A stretch of DNA of 64,000 nucleotides. It comes from Ga0077536 sp943370145. Its GTDB lineage: Bacteria > Pseudomonadota > Gammaproteobacteria > Ga0077536. The position numbers were made by a program, and so were the translations under genes. The notes below the pieces were generated by a model that saw only the letters and a list, made by a program, of their open reading frames with translations, had not been told where the DNA came from and did no database searches. The stretch lies in contig CALRPY020000015.1 of the NCBI GenBank assembly GCA_943370145.1, forward strand, positions 1-64,000. The letters are read 5' to 3'. Below are positions 1 to 7,353 of the stretch, one piece after another (the first letter of the stretch is position 1; each line of letters begins with the position of its first letter).

Positions 1-249
1 TTGAGCGCGCTGGCCATGGCGTTGCTGACGGTGCTGGGCGCGACGGGCGAGGCGCTGGGTTATGACCGCATGCTGAAGGCCAACACGGTCAAGCGGCGCA
101 CGCACTCGCTGTTCCGCCAGGGGCTCATGCTCTACGACTGGCTGCCGCGAATGCCCGAGAAGTACTTTCGGCCGCTCATCGACGCGTTTTCGGACAACCT
201 CGCACAGCAACGCGGCCTTGCTATCGTCTTCGCCCAATCGGCAAATTGA
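1..249 (+). CDS. Transposase C-terminal fragment (IS4-like), cut by window edge
   Basis: The reading frame is already open at base 1 and ends at 249, leaving 82 residues. The text KANTVKRRTHSLFR followed by a short Leu/Trp-rich tail resembles the C-terminus of IS4-type DDE transposases, which end in a similar 'ANT-x-RRR-x-LS-x-FR-x-G' stretch. The catalytic residues would lie to the left, outside the window, so activity cannot be judged. Palindromic repeats follow directly. Assignment rests on resemblance of a short tail only; the TTG at position 1 is not a credible start. Confidence 0.6.
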   Translation: MSALAMALLTVLGATGEALGYDRMLKANTVKRRTHSLFRQGLMLYDWLPRMPEKYFRPLIDAFSDNLAQQRGLAIVFAQSAN

Positions 250-282
250 GGGGATGACTGAGATCTGACACCTTTTCTCATC

Positions 283-402
283 GGGGACAGACCACGGTTT
301 TCCTGATCTTGTCGGAAGCCGGGAAACCGTGGTCTGTCCCCTTGATCTTGTCCCCTTGATCTCGAGGTCGTCATGGCGATCTGGGACAGACCACGGTTTT
401 CC
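283..402. repeat. Palindromic dispersed repeat (GGGGACAGACCACGG family), left cluster
   Basis: The 21-mer beginning GGGGACAGACCACGG lies at 283-303 and its near-exact reverse complement at 322-341, forming a hairpin of about 20 bp arms. A direct copy lies at 383-402. The same unit recurs at 849-918. A partial copy of a second repeat (TCTGACACCTTTTCTC) lies at 265-280. Such units occur as dispersed intergenic palindromes in many betaproteobacterial genomes; here they flank a small membrane protein gene and follow the transposase tail. Confidence 0.75.
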
Positions 403-462
403 AGCTTCCATTCACTCGCTTGCCGAGCGGAATCTGCCGGCATTTTTTTTTCGGGGGGCCGC

Positions 463-795
463 GTGACGTTCGCTGATTGGCTCAACAGCCTTTTCAATAT
501 CGTGATCGGCCTGTTCCTGGGCTTGGCCATACATGGACTGGCGAATCTAATCGGCGCGGGCCTCTGGGTATCCGCGCTTGTCCTTGTCGTGCCCTTCGCG
601 CTGCTCATGTTCTTCCATCAGGCCCTCGACCGGCTGTTCGACCGGCTTTTCCCGAGCGGTGTCCGGCCGGCCCGCGTCCCCGCCCGGCCGCGACGCAAGC
701 CGCTCATACTCACCCTCAGCCTGCCGGCGGGCGTCGTGCTCGGCGTGCTCGCGGCCGCGCTCGGACTGAGCGACGTGATCCTCGCGGCTATTTGA
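463..795 (+). CDS. Small hypothetical membrane protein (3 predicted TM segments)
   Basis: A 110-residue product if started at GTG 463, preceded by a G-rich stretch (TCGGGGGGCC) that could serve as a ribosome site. The frame is open from 373, but that extension runs through the repeat at 383-402 and is unlikely to be coding. Three hydrophobic segments are visible, roughly residues 8-30, 32-50 and 85-107, separated by an Arg/Pro-rich cytoplasmic-type loop. No family is recognised. It sits isolated between two clusters of dispersed palindromes, so its reality as a gene is only moderately supported. Confidence 0.5.
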   Translation: MTFADWLNSLFNIVIGLFLGLAIHGLANLIGAGLWVSALVLVVPFALLMFFHQALDRLFDRLFPSGVRPARVPARPRRKPLILTLSLPAGVVLGVLAAALGLSDVILAAI

Positions 796-848
796 GGCGA
801 CTCGACCCGGCGCGCCGGTAAACAGGGGGCTGGAACGGGCGAACTATC

Positions 849-918
849 GGGGACAGACCACGAACTATCGGGGACAGACCACGGTTTTCCGGAAGCCGGG
901 AAACCGTGGTCTGTCCCC
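849..918. repeat. Palindromic dispersed repeat (GGGGACAGACCACGG family), right cluster
   Basis: A short copy (GGGGACAGACCACG) at 849-862 is followed by a full copy at 870-890 and its inverted copy at 898-918, again forming a hairpin. The spacer between direct and inverted copies is related to that of the cluster at 283-341 (GGAAGCCG), so both clusters probably derive from one unit. Confidence 0.75.
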
Positions 919-1033
919 TTGATCTTGTCCCGTTGATCTCCCCTGCAGCAGCGCCACTCGGCGCGGCGCTTGCCGCGCGCCGTTCGATATACCGACCAGG
1001 TCGGTCGCGAAGCGGGCCGTCGCATCCTTCAGC

Positions 1034-1074
1034 GGAGAAAAGGTGTCGGATTTGAAATCTGACACCTTTTCTCC
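1034..1074. repeat. 41-bp near-perfect palindrome downstream of the CBS gene
   Basis: GGAGAAAAGGTGTCGGATTT is followed almost immediately by its reverse complement with one mismatch, giving 20-bp arms. It lies about 20 bp beyond the stop codon of the minus-strand CBS gene, so it could act as a terminator hairpin. The partial copy at 265-280 shows that it is a dispersed repeat and not gene-specific. Confidence 0.7.
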
Positions 1075-1095
1075 GCGGGAGAGGGAGGTTCAACC

Positions 1096-1530
1096 TCAGG
1101 CCAGCACGTCCTGCGCCTGCCCCTTCAGGATCAGCGTGTACATGAAATCCTCGAGCTCCGTGCCCATCGCGTCGCGCGTGGACACGATGCCGATGGGCTT
1201 GCCGTTGTCGACGACCGGCACGTGGCGGAAGCGTCCCTCGTGCATCAGCTGCAGCGCCGCGGGGTAGGAGTCGCGCGGGGTGATTGTGGTCGGGTTCGCG
1301 GTCATGACGTCGGACAGCAGGGCGGTCGCCGGGTCCCGCTTCTCGGCGACCACGCGGAACAGCGCATCGCGCTCGGTGAAGATGCCGACCAGGCGATCGT
1401 TGTCGACGACGAGGATCGCGCCGACGCGTCTCCCGCGCATCCAGCGCGCCGCTTCGCTGACCGGGGTCGCGCTGGATGCGGTGAGGAGTTCCTGGCCTTT
1501 GACGAGATCACCGATGTTCCGATTGCTCAT
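1096..1530 (-). CDS. CBS-domain pair protein
   Basis: A 144-residue protein made almost entirely of two tandem CBS motifs (about residues 10-65 and 75-130), the fold that binds adenosine nucleotides and regulates partner proteins. Typical signatures are GRRVGAILVVDNDRLVGIFTERD in the first (split here: VGAILVV, GIFTERD) and RHVPVVDNGKPIGIVSTRD in the second. The start at 1530 is supported by AAGGAA eight bases upstream; the longer frame to 1728 has no such signal. It is monocistronic and divergent from the gene at 1800. No catalytic domain is fused, so it probably acts as a stand-alone energy or redox sensor. Confidence 0.88.
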   Translation of the reverse strand: MSNRNIGDLVKGQELLTASSATPVSEAARWMRGRRVGAILVVDNDRLVGIFTERDALFRVVAEKRDPATALLSDVMTANPTTITPRDSYPAALQLMHEGRFRHVPVVDNGKPIGIVSTRDAMGTELEDFMYTLILKGQAQDVLA

Positions 1531-1799
1531 GTCAGGTTCCTTGCGGCTGGGCGGTGGGTGTTGCCTGAAGCATAGGGGGTCCGGCGCGGATTGCCAGCGA
1601 GGAGATCGCGCGCGACAGGCGAGCGCGGCAGCGCAGTTGCAGCATTGCGGACTGCCCGCAACGCGGCTGCAACCGGCGACCGGCAGGCTCACTGGCTGAG
1701 CCACCCGTGCGCGTAGCCTTTGGCGCATGGCGTGCTGTCGGTCAGGCCGGCCGCAGCCGCAGCGCGTATACCCGCCATCGAAGTCGGAGGATCCAAACC

Positions 1800-2222
1800 A
1801 TGAAATGCCGCCAACTGATCTGGTTCAACATCGCCCTGAACTGCCTCGTCCTTGCCAGCTGGCTCATGCTCGAGCCGCTGTCCGGCCTGTTCTACGGCAG
1901 CCCGCTGGCCGGGCTGTCGGCGCTGGTGTCGCTGCAGGTGCTGCTCGCCGCGCACCGCGAATTCGGGTTTGCAGCCTGGGAGCAGGGGGCGTGGGGCCTG
2001 TTGCTGGTCGCGAGCTACCCGCTCGCGCTTGCGCTGTGCTGGCTGCAGGTGAACGGGGTTTTCGCGGGGCTGCCGGTGCTGGGCGGGGATCCGGGCCTGT
2101 CGCTGATCTACACGCTGCTGTTTCCGGCGACGCAGACCGTCGTGCTGATCGTGTTCAACGCGATGCTGCGCGGCTGGGTCCTGCCGCGGGCGCGGGGGCA
2201 GGCGCTAGGCAGTGCTGCCTGA
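1800..2222 (+). CDS. Hypothetical membrane protein, 4 TM
   Basis: A 140-residue protein with four hydrophobic segments (about residues 5-24, 35-53, 63-84 and 100-125) and almost no soluble part. Start ATG 1800 is preceded by a good ribosome site (TCGGAGG). It is divergent from the CBS gene and convergent with the M16 peptidase gene. No family recognised; function unknown. The positive cluster at the C-terminus (RGWVLPRARG) suggests a cytoplasmic tail. Confidence 0.72.
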   Translation: MKCRQLIWFNIALNCLVLASWLMLEPLSGLFYGSPLAGLSALVSLQVLLAAHREFGFAAWEQGAWGLLLVASYPLALALCWLQVNGVFAGLPVLGGDPGLSLIYTLLFPATQTVVLIVFNAMLRGWVLPRARGQALGSAA

Positions 2223-2289
2223 GTCCAGCGCCGGGCACGAGGCCGGGCGGCCTGGCCTTGCAGGCCGCGTTGCGGCACGCATCCATGCG

Positions 2290-3849
2290 CTACCCGCGCA
2301 TGTTCCGTTCGTGGTGGTTCATGCCCTCGGTTGCCGTTGACTTCGGTGCGCGATGCGGGCTGCCTCGCGCGCGTCGCCGGCGTGGCCCCAGGCGCCAGAC
2401 GGCCGCGAGCCCGCCCAGCACGACCATCGAGCCGAAGGCGAAAAAAAGCGTGTCATAGGACAGCAGCGGCCGCTCGACAACCGTCACCGCATGGTCGAGA
2501 TCCAGGTAGTTGGTCGCGGCGCGGTGGACGTCCGCGGTGCTGACGGCCATGACCGCGTCCTCCTCGTTGAGCAGCGCGCCGCTGTCCTCGAGTTCGTGCA
2601 TGGACGCCACGTAATAATCGGCAACATCAGCGTTGGTCTCGTAAGCGCCGGCACCGCCGAGCAACGACTCCCGCTTCAGGGCAAGCACGGTCTCCTCGGA
2701 CAGGGGATGCTCGCGCAGGTGCTGGATTACCTCGCGCAGCGCCGCAATCACCCTGTCGACATCGTCCAGCGCCGCATTCGCCTCCAGCCACAGCAGGCCC
2801 GCATCGGGCCAGACCTCGGAGTCCGTGGTCGGTGTGTACGAAAGTCCCTGCCGCACGCGCAAGCGCTCGTAGATGCGCGTCTCCAGGTACAGTTGGAGCA
2901 GATACACCGCGCGACGGTCGCGCCCCCGATAGCCGGTGGTCGTGAAGCCGAGCATGATGCCGGCGTCGCCGCCCAGCAGGTGGGTCAGGCTGTTCTCGTG
3001 ATGCACCGCCGTTGGTGGGCGTTCGATCGGCAGCGGCCTGCGCGCCGGGAGCTCGCCCGCCGGCCGGCGGGCGAAGCTGTCCTCGATCAAGGACCAGGCC
3101 TGCGCAGCGTCGAAGGCGCCGACGATCACCAGCGCCATGTTGTTCGGCACGTAGTAGCGCCGGTAGGCGTCGACGATGTCCTGGCGGCTGATGTCGTCCG
3201 GCGTTTCGAGCAGCGCGCAGCTCAGGCCCACGGTTTCCAACCACTTGTCCCAGCCGGACTTGCCGATGCCGCGGGCATAGGTCCAGCGCCGCAGGAAACC
3301 CGGATCCTCGCCGGATTCCCGCTTGAGGATCGCCGCCGACAGCGCAACGTTGTCCGCGGTCAGCGTGGAGTCGGTGAGGATTTCGTGGAGCAGGGCCAGC
3401 CCGTCCGCGAAGTGACCGCTGAAAATGTCGAGTTCGTAGATGGTCTGCTGCGATGCCGTGGTGGCATTCCAGGTCCCGCCCCATTCGCGCACCAGCGCTT
3501 CGAGTTCCGTCTCATCGTGCGCGCGGGTTCCCGTGAACAGCAGGTGCTCGAGGAAGTGCGGGGTCTCGCGGCGGCCACAGGGGAAGTCCAGCATGCCGAC
3601 CTTGACCTGCACGCGGATCGACACGTTGCGCGCATCGCCCCGGGGTTTCAGCACCACTCGCAGGCCGTTCGCGAGCACGCGGTGTTCGACTTCATAGAGA
3701 CCGTGCGGACTGTACTCGTTGGCGTTGGCGGGCGGTGCGCACAGCAGGAAGAGGATGAGCGACAAGCCTGCGTGCAGGAGCGTACAGCCGAACACAGTGC
3801 GGCGCCCCGCTGCGTTCGTGCGCCGATCACCGCGCTGCGGATGGCTCAT
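2290..3849 (-). CDS. M16 family zinc peptidase, exported and C-terminally anchored
   Basis: A 519-residue pitrilysin/insulinase-family protein. The inverted zinc site HFLEH (HxxEH) is at residues 98-102 after VKVGMLDFPCG. An N-terminal segment (residues 21-44, ending in ANA) looks like a signal peptide. Near the C-terminus a hydrophobic segment (TLFFAFGSMVVLGGLAAVW) followed by an Arg cluster looks like a membrane anchor. ATG 3849 is chosen because it gives the signal peptide; the frame is open to 3948. Single-unit bacterial M16 proteins usually work with a second, inactive M16 partner, and no partner gene is adjacent. Confidence 0.85.
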   Translation of the reverse strand: MSHPQRGDRRTNAAGRRTVFGCTLLHAGLSLILFLLCAPPANANEYSPHGLYEVEHRVLANGLRVVLKPRGDARNVSIRVQVKVGMLDFPCGRRETPHFLEHLLFTGTRAHDETELEALVREWGGTWNATTASQQTIYELDIFSGHFADGLALLHEILTDSTLTADNVALSAAILKRESGEDPGFLRRWTYARGIGKSGWDKWLETVGLSCALLETPDDISRQDIVDAYRRYYVPNNMALVIVGAFDAAQAWSLIEDSFARRPAGELPARRPLPIERPPTAVHHENSLTHLLGGDAGIMLGFTTTGYRGRDRRAVYLLQLYLETRIYERLRVRQGLSYTPTTDSEVWPDAGLLWLEANAALDDVDRVIAALREVIQHLREHPLSEETVLALKRESLLGGAGAYETNADVADYYVASMHELEDSGALLNEEDAVMAVSTADVHRAATNYLDLDHAVTVVERPLLSYDTLFFAFGSMVVLGGLAAVWRLGPRRRRARGSPHRAPKSTATEGMNHHERNMRG

Positions 3850-3952
3850 GCGCGGGCAGTGCCGGCCACGCGGGCCCTCACCTGTCTGTTGCGCGGCTGG
3901 CCTCTCCCGCGGACGGGAGACGCGAGGATCCGCGTTGGCGTGCAGCACCGGG

Positions 3953-4088
3953 GTAGGTTGGGCTGGCGCAGGAAGCCCAGCATCGGACGCCCCAATCCTG
4001 TGTCACCCACCGCGCCGGTTCAGGCCGAATCCGCCTGTCGGCATCAATCCGCCTCGTTGGGCTTCCTGCGTCAGCCCAATCTACGACG
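3953..4088. repeat. Inverted repeat pair in the gene-free stretch 3850-4282
   Basis: GTAGGTTGGGCTGGCGCAGG, continuing into GAAGCCCA, at 3953-3981 matches the reverse complement of TTGGGCTTCCTGCG...TCAGCCCAATCTACG at 4057-4085, giving arms of about 28 bp with few mismatches around 75 bp of unrelated sequence. A shortened copy (TTGGGCTGCCGCAGGAAGCCC) lies at 10879-10899. A fragment of the CTCTCCCG/CGGGAGA repeat is at 3902-3919. The remainder of 3850-4282 shows nothing recognisable. Confidence 0.65.
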
Positions 4089-4282
4089 ATGACCGACGCC
4101 TTTGTCGCAAAAAATCGTCGCGACGTTTCCGGTCGTTGGCACGGCAACCCAGCTGTCGAGGCGGGACGCAGGTGTCGTGGTGGTGCATCCCGTCCGTTCG
4201 CCCGCAAGCCTGATCGCGCGACGTACTGCCGGCGAGCACGGCAACCTCGGGTGGTGTCGTCGCAGGCTCCCACGCGCGGCGC

Positions 4283-5071
4283 TCAGCGTTCCACCAGCCC
4301 CTTCAGCCGCCCGCGCCACGCGTAGTTCGTGAAGTCGAGCTGGATCGGCGTGATGGAGACCGCCCGGTCCTCGATCGCGTGGAGATCGGTGTCCGGTTCC
4401 TTCTCGCCCTCAGGGTAGGAAATCTTGACCCAGTAGTAGGGCACGTTGCGGGCGTCGATGCGCGCGTCGATGCTGAACGCGCCGGGCGGCCGCTGGCCCT
4501 GCTGGGTCACGCGCACGCCGGTGATTTCCGCCGGCGCGGCGTCGGGGAAGTTGATGTTGAGGAAGCTGCCGGCCGGCCAGTCGTCGTTGGTGATGAGGCG
4601 GGTCAGCAGATCGGGCAGCATGGCCTGCGCCGCGTCCCAGTTCGCCGTGCCGGTCAGCGAGCGCACGACCGACAGCGCAATCGAGCGGATGCCGAGCAGC
4701 GTGCCTTCCATCGCGGCGGCGCAGGTCCCCGAATAGCTGACGTCCTCGCCGAGGTTGGCCCCGTTGTTGATGCCGGACAGGATGAAGGTCGGCCGCCGGT
4801 CCGTCATCAGCTCGTGGAAGGCCATCAGCACGCAGTCGGTCGGCGTGCCGAAGACCGCCCAGCTGTGCTCGCTGTGGCGGCGCAGGCGAATCGGATGATG
4901 CAGCGAGATCGAGTGGCTCGCGCCGCTGCGCTCGCTGTCCGGCGCCACCACCCACACGTCGTCCGACAGCCGCCTGACCACCTCTTCCAGCACCTTGATG
5001 CCGGGGGCTTCGAGGCCATCGTCGTTGGTGAGGAGGAAGCGGTAGTCGGCGAGGGGCTTGCGGGTGCTCAT
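4283..5071 (-). CDS. surE: 5'/3'-nucleotidase SurE
   Basis: A 262-residue protein matching SurE, the metal-dependent survival phosphatase that hydrolyses nucleoside monophosphates and short polyphosphates. The metal-binding TNDDG is at residues 15-19, followed by APDSERSGASHSI, FGTPTDC and SGINNGANLGEDVSYSGT with the conserved metal-ligating Asn. Start ATG 5071 is preceded by AGGACG. It stands alone: the usual neighbours pcm, nlpD and rpoS are absent. Length is normal for the family. Confidence 0.95.
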   Translation of the reverse strand: MSTRKPLADYRFLLTNDDGLEAPGIKVLEEVVRRLSDDVWVVAPDSERSGASHSISLHHPIRLRRHSEHSWAVFGTPTDCVLMAFHELMTDRRPTFILSGINNGANLGEDVSYSGTCAAAMEGTLLGIRSIALSVVRSLTGTANWDAAQAMLPDLLTRLITNDDWPAGSFLNINFPDAAPAEITGVRVTQQGQRPPGAFSIDARIDARNVPYYWVKISYPEGEKEPDTDLHAIEDRAVSITPIQLDFTNYAWRGRLKGLVER

Positions 5072-5176
5072 GGGCGTCCTGACTGGATTGTCCTACGAAT
5101 GCTCAGGGGAGTTTGCCTGAAGCCTTCACGGGCGAACAGGGCGGCATCCGCGACGCGGGTCGCGGTGCTCGAGCAT

Positions 5177-5203
5177 CCCGGGTTTCGCTACGCTGCACCC
5201 GGG
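5177..5203. repeat. Short CCCGGG-flanked dispersed repeat
   Basis: CCCGGGTTTCGCTACGCTGC runs into a second CCCGGGCTAC immediately after the stop of the ABC ATPase gene. A related copy (CCCGGGTTGCGCGC...CCCGGGCTAC) is at 24879-24909. The two CCCGGG blocks plus the flanking GTAGC/GCTAC-like bases can pair. Confidence 0.5.
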
Positions 5204-5938
5204 CTACGGCGTGCCAAGGGCGGTCGTGGCGCTGTCGCTCGCGATGCGGCCGTCGATGATACCGAGGTGGCGGTGGGCGCGGGCGCCGAGCGCGGCGTCG
5301 TGGGTGACGATGACCAGCGTGACCTGCTGCTCGCGCTGCAGGCCTTCGAGGATGTCGATCACCTGCAAGCCCGACGCGGAGTCCAGGTTGCCGGTCGGCT
5401 CGTCGGCGAGCAGCAGCGGCGGACGCATGATCATCGCGCGGGCGATGGCGACGCGCTGGCGCTGGCCGCCGGACAATTCCGCCGGCCGGTGCGACGCCCG
5501 TTCCGTGAGGCCCAGCGCGCCCAGCGCGTCGCGCACCCGCTCGGCGCGCTCCCGGCCGGCGACGCCGGCGAGCAGCAGCGGCAGCTCGATGTTCTGGGCC
5601 GCGGTCATGCGCGGCACGAGGTGAAACGACTGGAACACGAAGCCGATGGTGCGGTTGCGCACCGCCGCCAGTTCGTCGTCCGACAGCGCGGTGACGTCGC
5701 TGCCGTTGAGCAGGTAACGGCCGCTGGTCGGGCGGTCGAGGAGGGCGATGAGATTCAGCAGCGTCGATTTGCCGGAGCCGCTGGGGCCCATGATCGAGCA
5801 GTATTCGCCGCGTCGGATTGCGAGGTTCGCGCCGGCCACCGCGTGCACCGTATCGCCGCCCAGCGTGAACAGCCGGCTGACGTCGCGCAGTTCGATCAAC
5901 GGCGCGGCGGCGGCCGGCGCCTCAGTCGTCGACGCCAT
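5204..5938 (-). CDS. ABC transporter ATP-binding protein (MacB/LolD type)
   Basis: A 244-residue nucleotide-binding domain. Walker A GPSGSGKST is at residues 51-59, then FVFQSFHL (Q-loop), LSGGQRQRVAIARA (signature) and LLLADEPTGNLDS (Walker B) with a His switch in IVTHD. The N-terminal sequence and the ADEPTGNLDS form are typical of the LolD/MacB/FtsE branch, whose partners are four-TM MacB-type permeases. The start overlaps the end of the upstream adaptor gene by 17 bp, so the two are translationally coupled. No permease gene follows: the next gene is surE. Confidence 0.92.
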   Translation of the reverse strand: MASTTEAPAAAAPLIELRDVSRLFTLGGDTVHAVAGANLAIRRGEYCSIMGPSGSGKSTLLNLIALLDRPTSGRYLLNGSDVTALSDDELAAVRNRTIGFVFQSFHLVPRMTAAQNIELPLLLAGVAGRERAERVRDALGALGLTERASHRPAELSGGQRQRVAIARAMIMRPPLLLADEPTGNLDSASGLQVIDILEGLQREQQVTLVIVTHDAALGARAHRHLGIIDGRIASDSATTALGTP

Positions 5939-7058
5939 CGTCCTCGACCGCGGGCACGCCGTCCTTCACGCCGTCGCGGCCCACCGACAGCACGATCCGT
6001 TCGCCGGCGGCGACGCCCGAGCGCGCTTCGGTGTATTCCCAGTTCGCGAGCCCGCGCTTGAATTCCCGCTGCTTCAGCACGCCGTCGTCGAGGACCAGCA
6101 CGAACCTGTCCTTGATGACGGCTTCGGTCGGGATGCGCACCACGTCCGGCCGCTCCTCGAGCAGCACTTCGATGTCCGCGCTGTAGCCCGGCAGCAGGCC
6201 GACGATGTCCTCGCCCCCCCGGAATTCGACCTCCACCTCGACGGTGCGGGCCTGCTTCTCGCGGTCCAGCACGTAGGGGGCGATGCGACGCACGAAGGCG
6301 CCGCAGCGCTTGTCGTCGAAGGCGTCCAGGGACACGCAGGCGGTCATGCCCTTGCGCAGTTGCGGCGCGTCGACCTCGTCGATCGGCGCGGACACGTACA
6401 GGCAGCTCATGTCGATGAGGTCCACCGCCGGCAGGGTTGGGATGCCGGTCGGCGACGGCGTGATGAATTCGCCGAGTTTCGCGTTCAGCTCCGCCACCAC
6501 GCCGGGAAAGGGGGCGCGCAGTCGCGTACGCTCGATCTGCTCGGCGACCACCTGCCGGCTCGCGCTGCTCACCGCGACTGCGGCGCGCGCCGTGTCGCAG
6601 CCGGCGCGCGCGGATTCGGCGCGGGTCTCGACGACGTCCACCGCGTCCTCGGACACCAGGCGCTGGCGGCTCATTTTCTGCAGGCGGTCCGCCTCGCGCC
6701 GGGCCCCGGCGGCCCGGGTGCAGGCCTCGTCGACCCGGCTGCCGGCGGCGACGATTTCGGCGTCCAGCTGCAGCAACTGGGCCTTCAGGTCCTCGTTCCA
6801 GATTTCCATCAGGACGGTGCCGGCCGTCACGCTGTCGCCTTCCCTGACCGGCAACTGCGCGACCTGCCCGGCGGCCGAGGGCGACATCCGCGCGCGCCGG
6901 CAGGCCTCGACGGTGCCGACCCGGGTATTGGAGACGGTCGCCCGCACGAGTCCGCGCTCCACCGTATGCAGGACCACTTCGACGGGCTCGGGCCGGGACA
7001 GCCACCAGGCGCCCGCGCCGAGCGCCGCGGCAACGATGAGAAGGATGAAATAACGCAC
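5922..7058 (-). CDS. HlyD/MacA-type periplasmic adaptor (membrane fusion protein)
   Basis: A membrane fusion protein of about 378 residues from the chosen GTG at 7058; the frame is open to another GTG at 7097. One N-terminal membrane segment (YFILLIVAAALGAGAWWL) is followed by a lipoyl-like half (GQVAQLPVREGDSV), a coiled-coil region and the second lipoyl half (RLRAPFPGVVAEL), then beta-barrel and membrane-proximal domains. Such adaptors join an inner-membrane pump to an outer-membrane channel. The gene overlaps the ABC ATPase gene, so a MacAB-like exporter is implied, but permease and TolC genes are absent here. The start is uncertain: neither GTG has a clear ribosome site. Confidence 0.88.
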   Translation of the reverse strand: MRYFILLIVAAALGAGAWWLSRPEPVEVVLHTVERGLVRATVSNTRVGTVEACRRARMSPSAAGQVAQLPVREGDSVTAGTVLMEIWNEDLKAQLLQLDAEIVAAGSRVDEACTRAAGARREADRLQKMSRQRLVSEDAVDVVETRAESARAGCDTARAAVAVSSASRQVVAEQIERTRLRAPFPGVVAELNAKLGEFITPSPTGIPTLPAVDLIDMSCLYVSAPIDEVDAPQLRKGMTACVSLDAFDDKRCGAFVRRIAPYVLDREKQARTVEVEVEFRGGEDIVGLLPGYSADIEVLLEERPDVVRIPTEAVIKDRFVLVLDDGVLKQREFKRGLANWEYTEARSGVAAGERIVLSVGRDGVKDGVPAVEDDGVDD

Positions 7059-7157
7059 GTGCGCATTATGCCGTGCGGGGGGCGGGCTTCGCGACACGCC
7101 CAGCGCGCCGATGCGGCGTCATCGGCGTGTCACGCACGGGGCGTAGTCTGCGACTCG

Positions 7158-7303
7158 CCGGACACAGATGTCCGGTCCTTCCCGCGGCGGCACCGCGCGC
7201 CCCCCACGCATGCGAGCGGTCATGGAAGACGCCGTCGCGGGAAACTCTCTCCGTGCACGCCGCAAGAACTCCCCGCCGTCGCGACGCCGGCCCGTCTTCC
7301 ATG
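7158..7303. promoter_or_regulatory. Inverted repeats in the divergent promoter region 7059-7353
   Basis: CCGGACA-CAGA-TGTCCGG at 7158-7175 is a perfect 7-bp-arm palindrome, the size of a dimeric-repressor operator. Further right, CATGGAAGACG (7221-7231) is exactly repeated in inverted form at 7293-7303, 61 bp apart. Both lie between the minus-strand adaptor and the plus-strand quinone oxidoreductase gene. A regulatory role is inferred from position and symmetry only. Confidence 0.35.
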
Positions 7304-7353
7304 CTAGCTTTCCTCCCCTGTCGGTTCGACGAACCCTGCCGTGAGGAATTTGC

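Noticed and set aside
2353..4092. Long plus-strand frame of 579 codons opposite the M16 peptidase gene
   Set aside because: Antisense to a gene with clear catalytic motifs; the product is Arg/Gly/Ala-rich without any domain. It is a high-GC shadow frame.
4379..7307. Long plus-strand frames (560 and 519 codons) opposite surE, the ABC ATPase and the adaptor
   Set aside because: They run across several well-supported minus-strand genes and their boundaries; composition is typical of GC-driven antisense frames.
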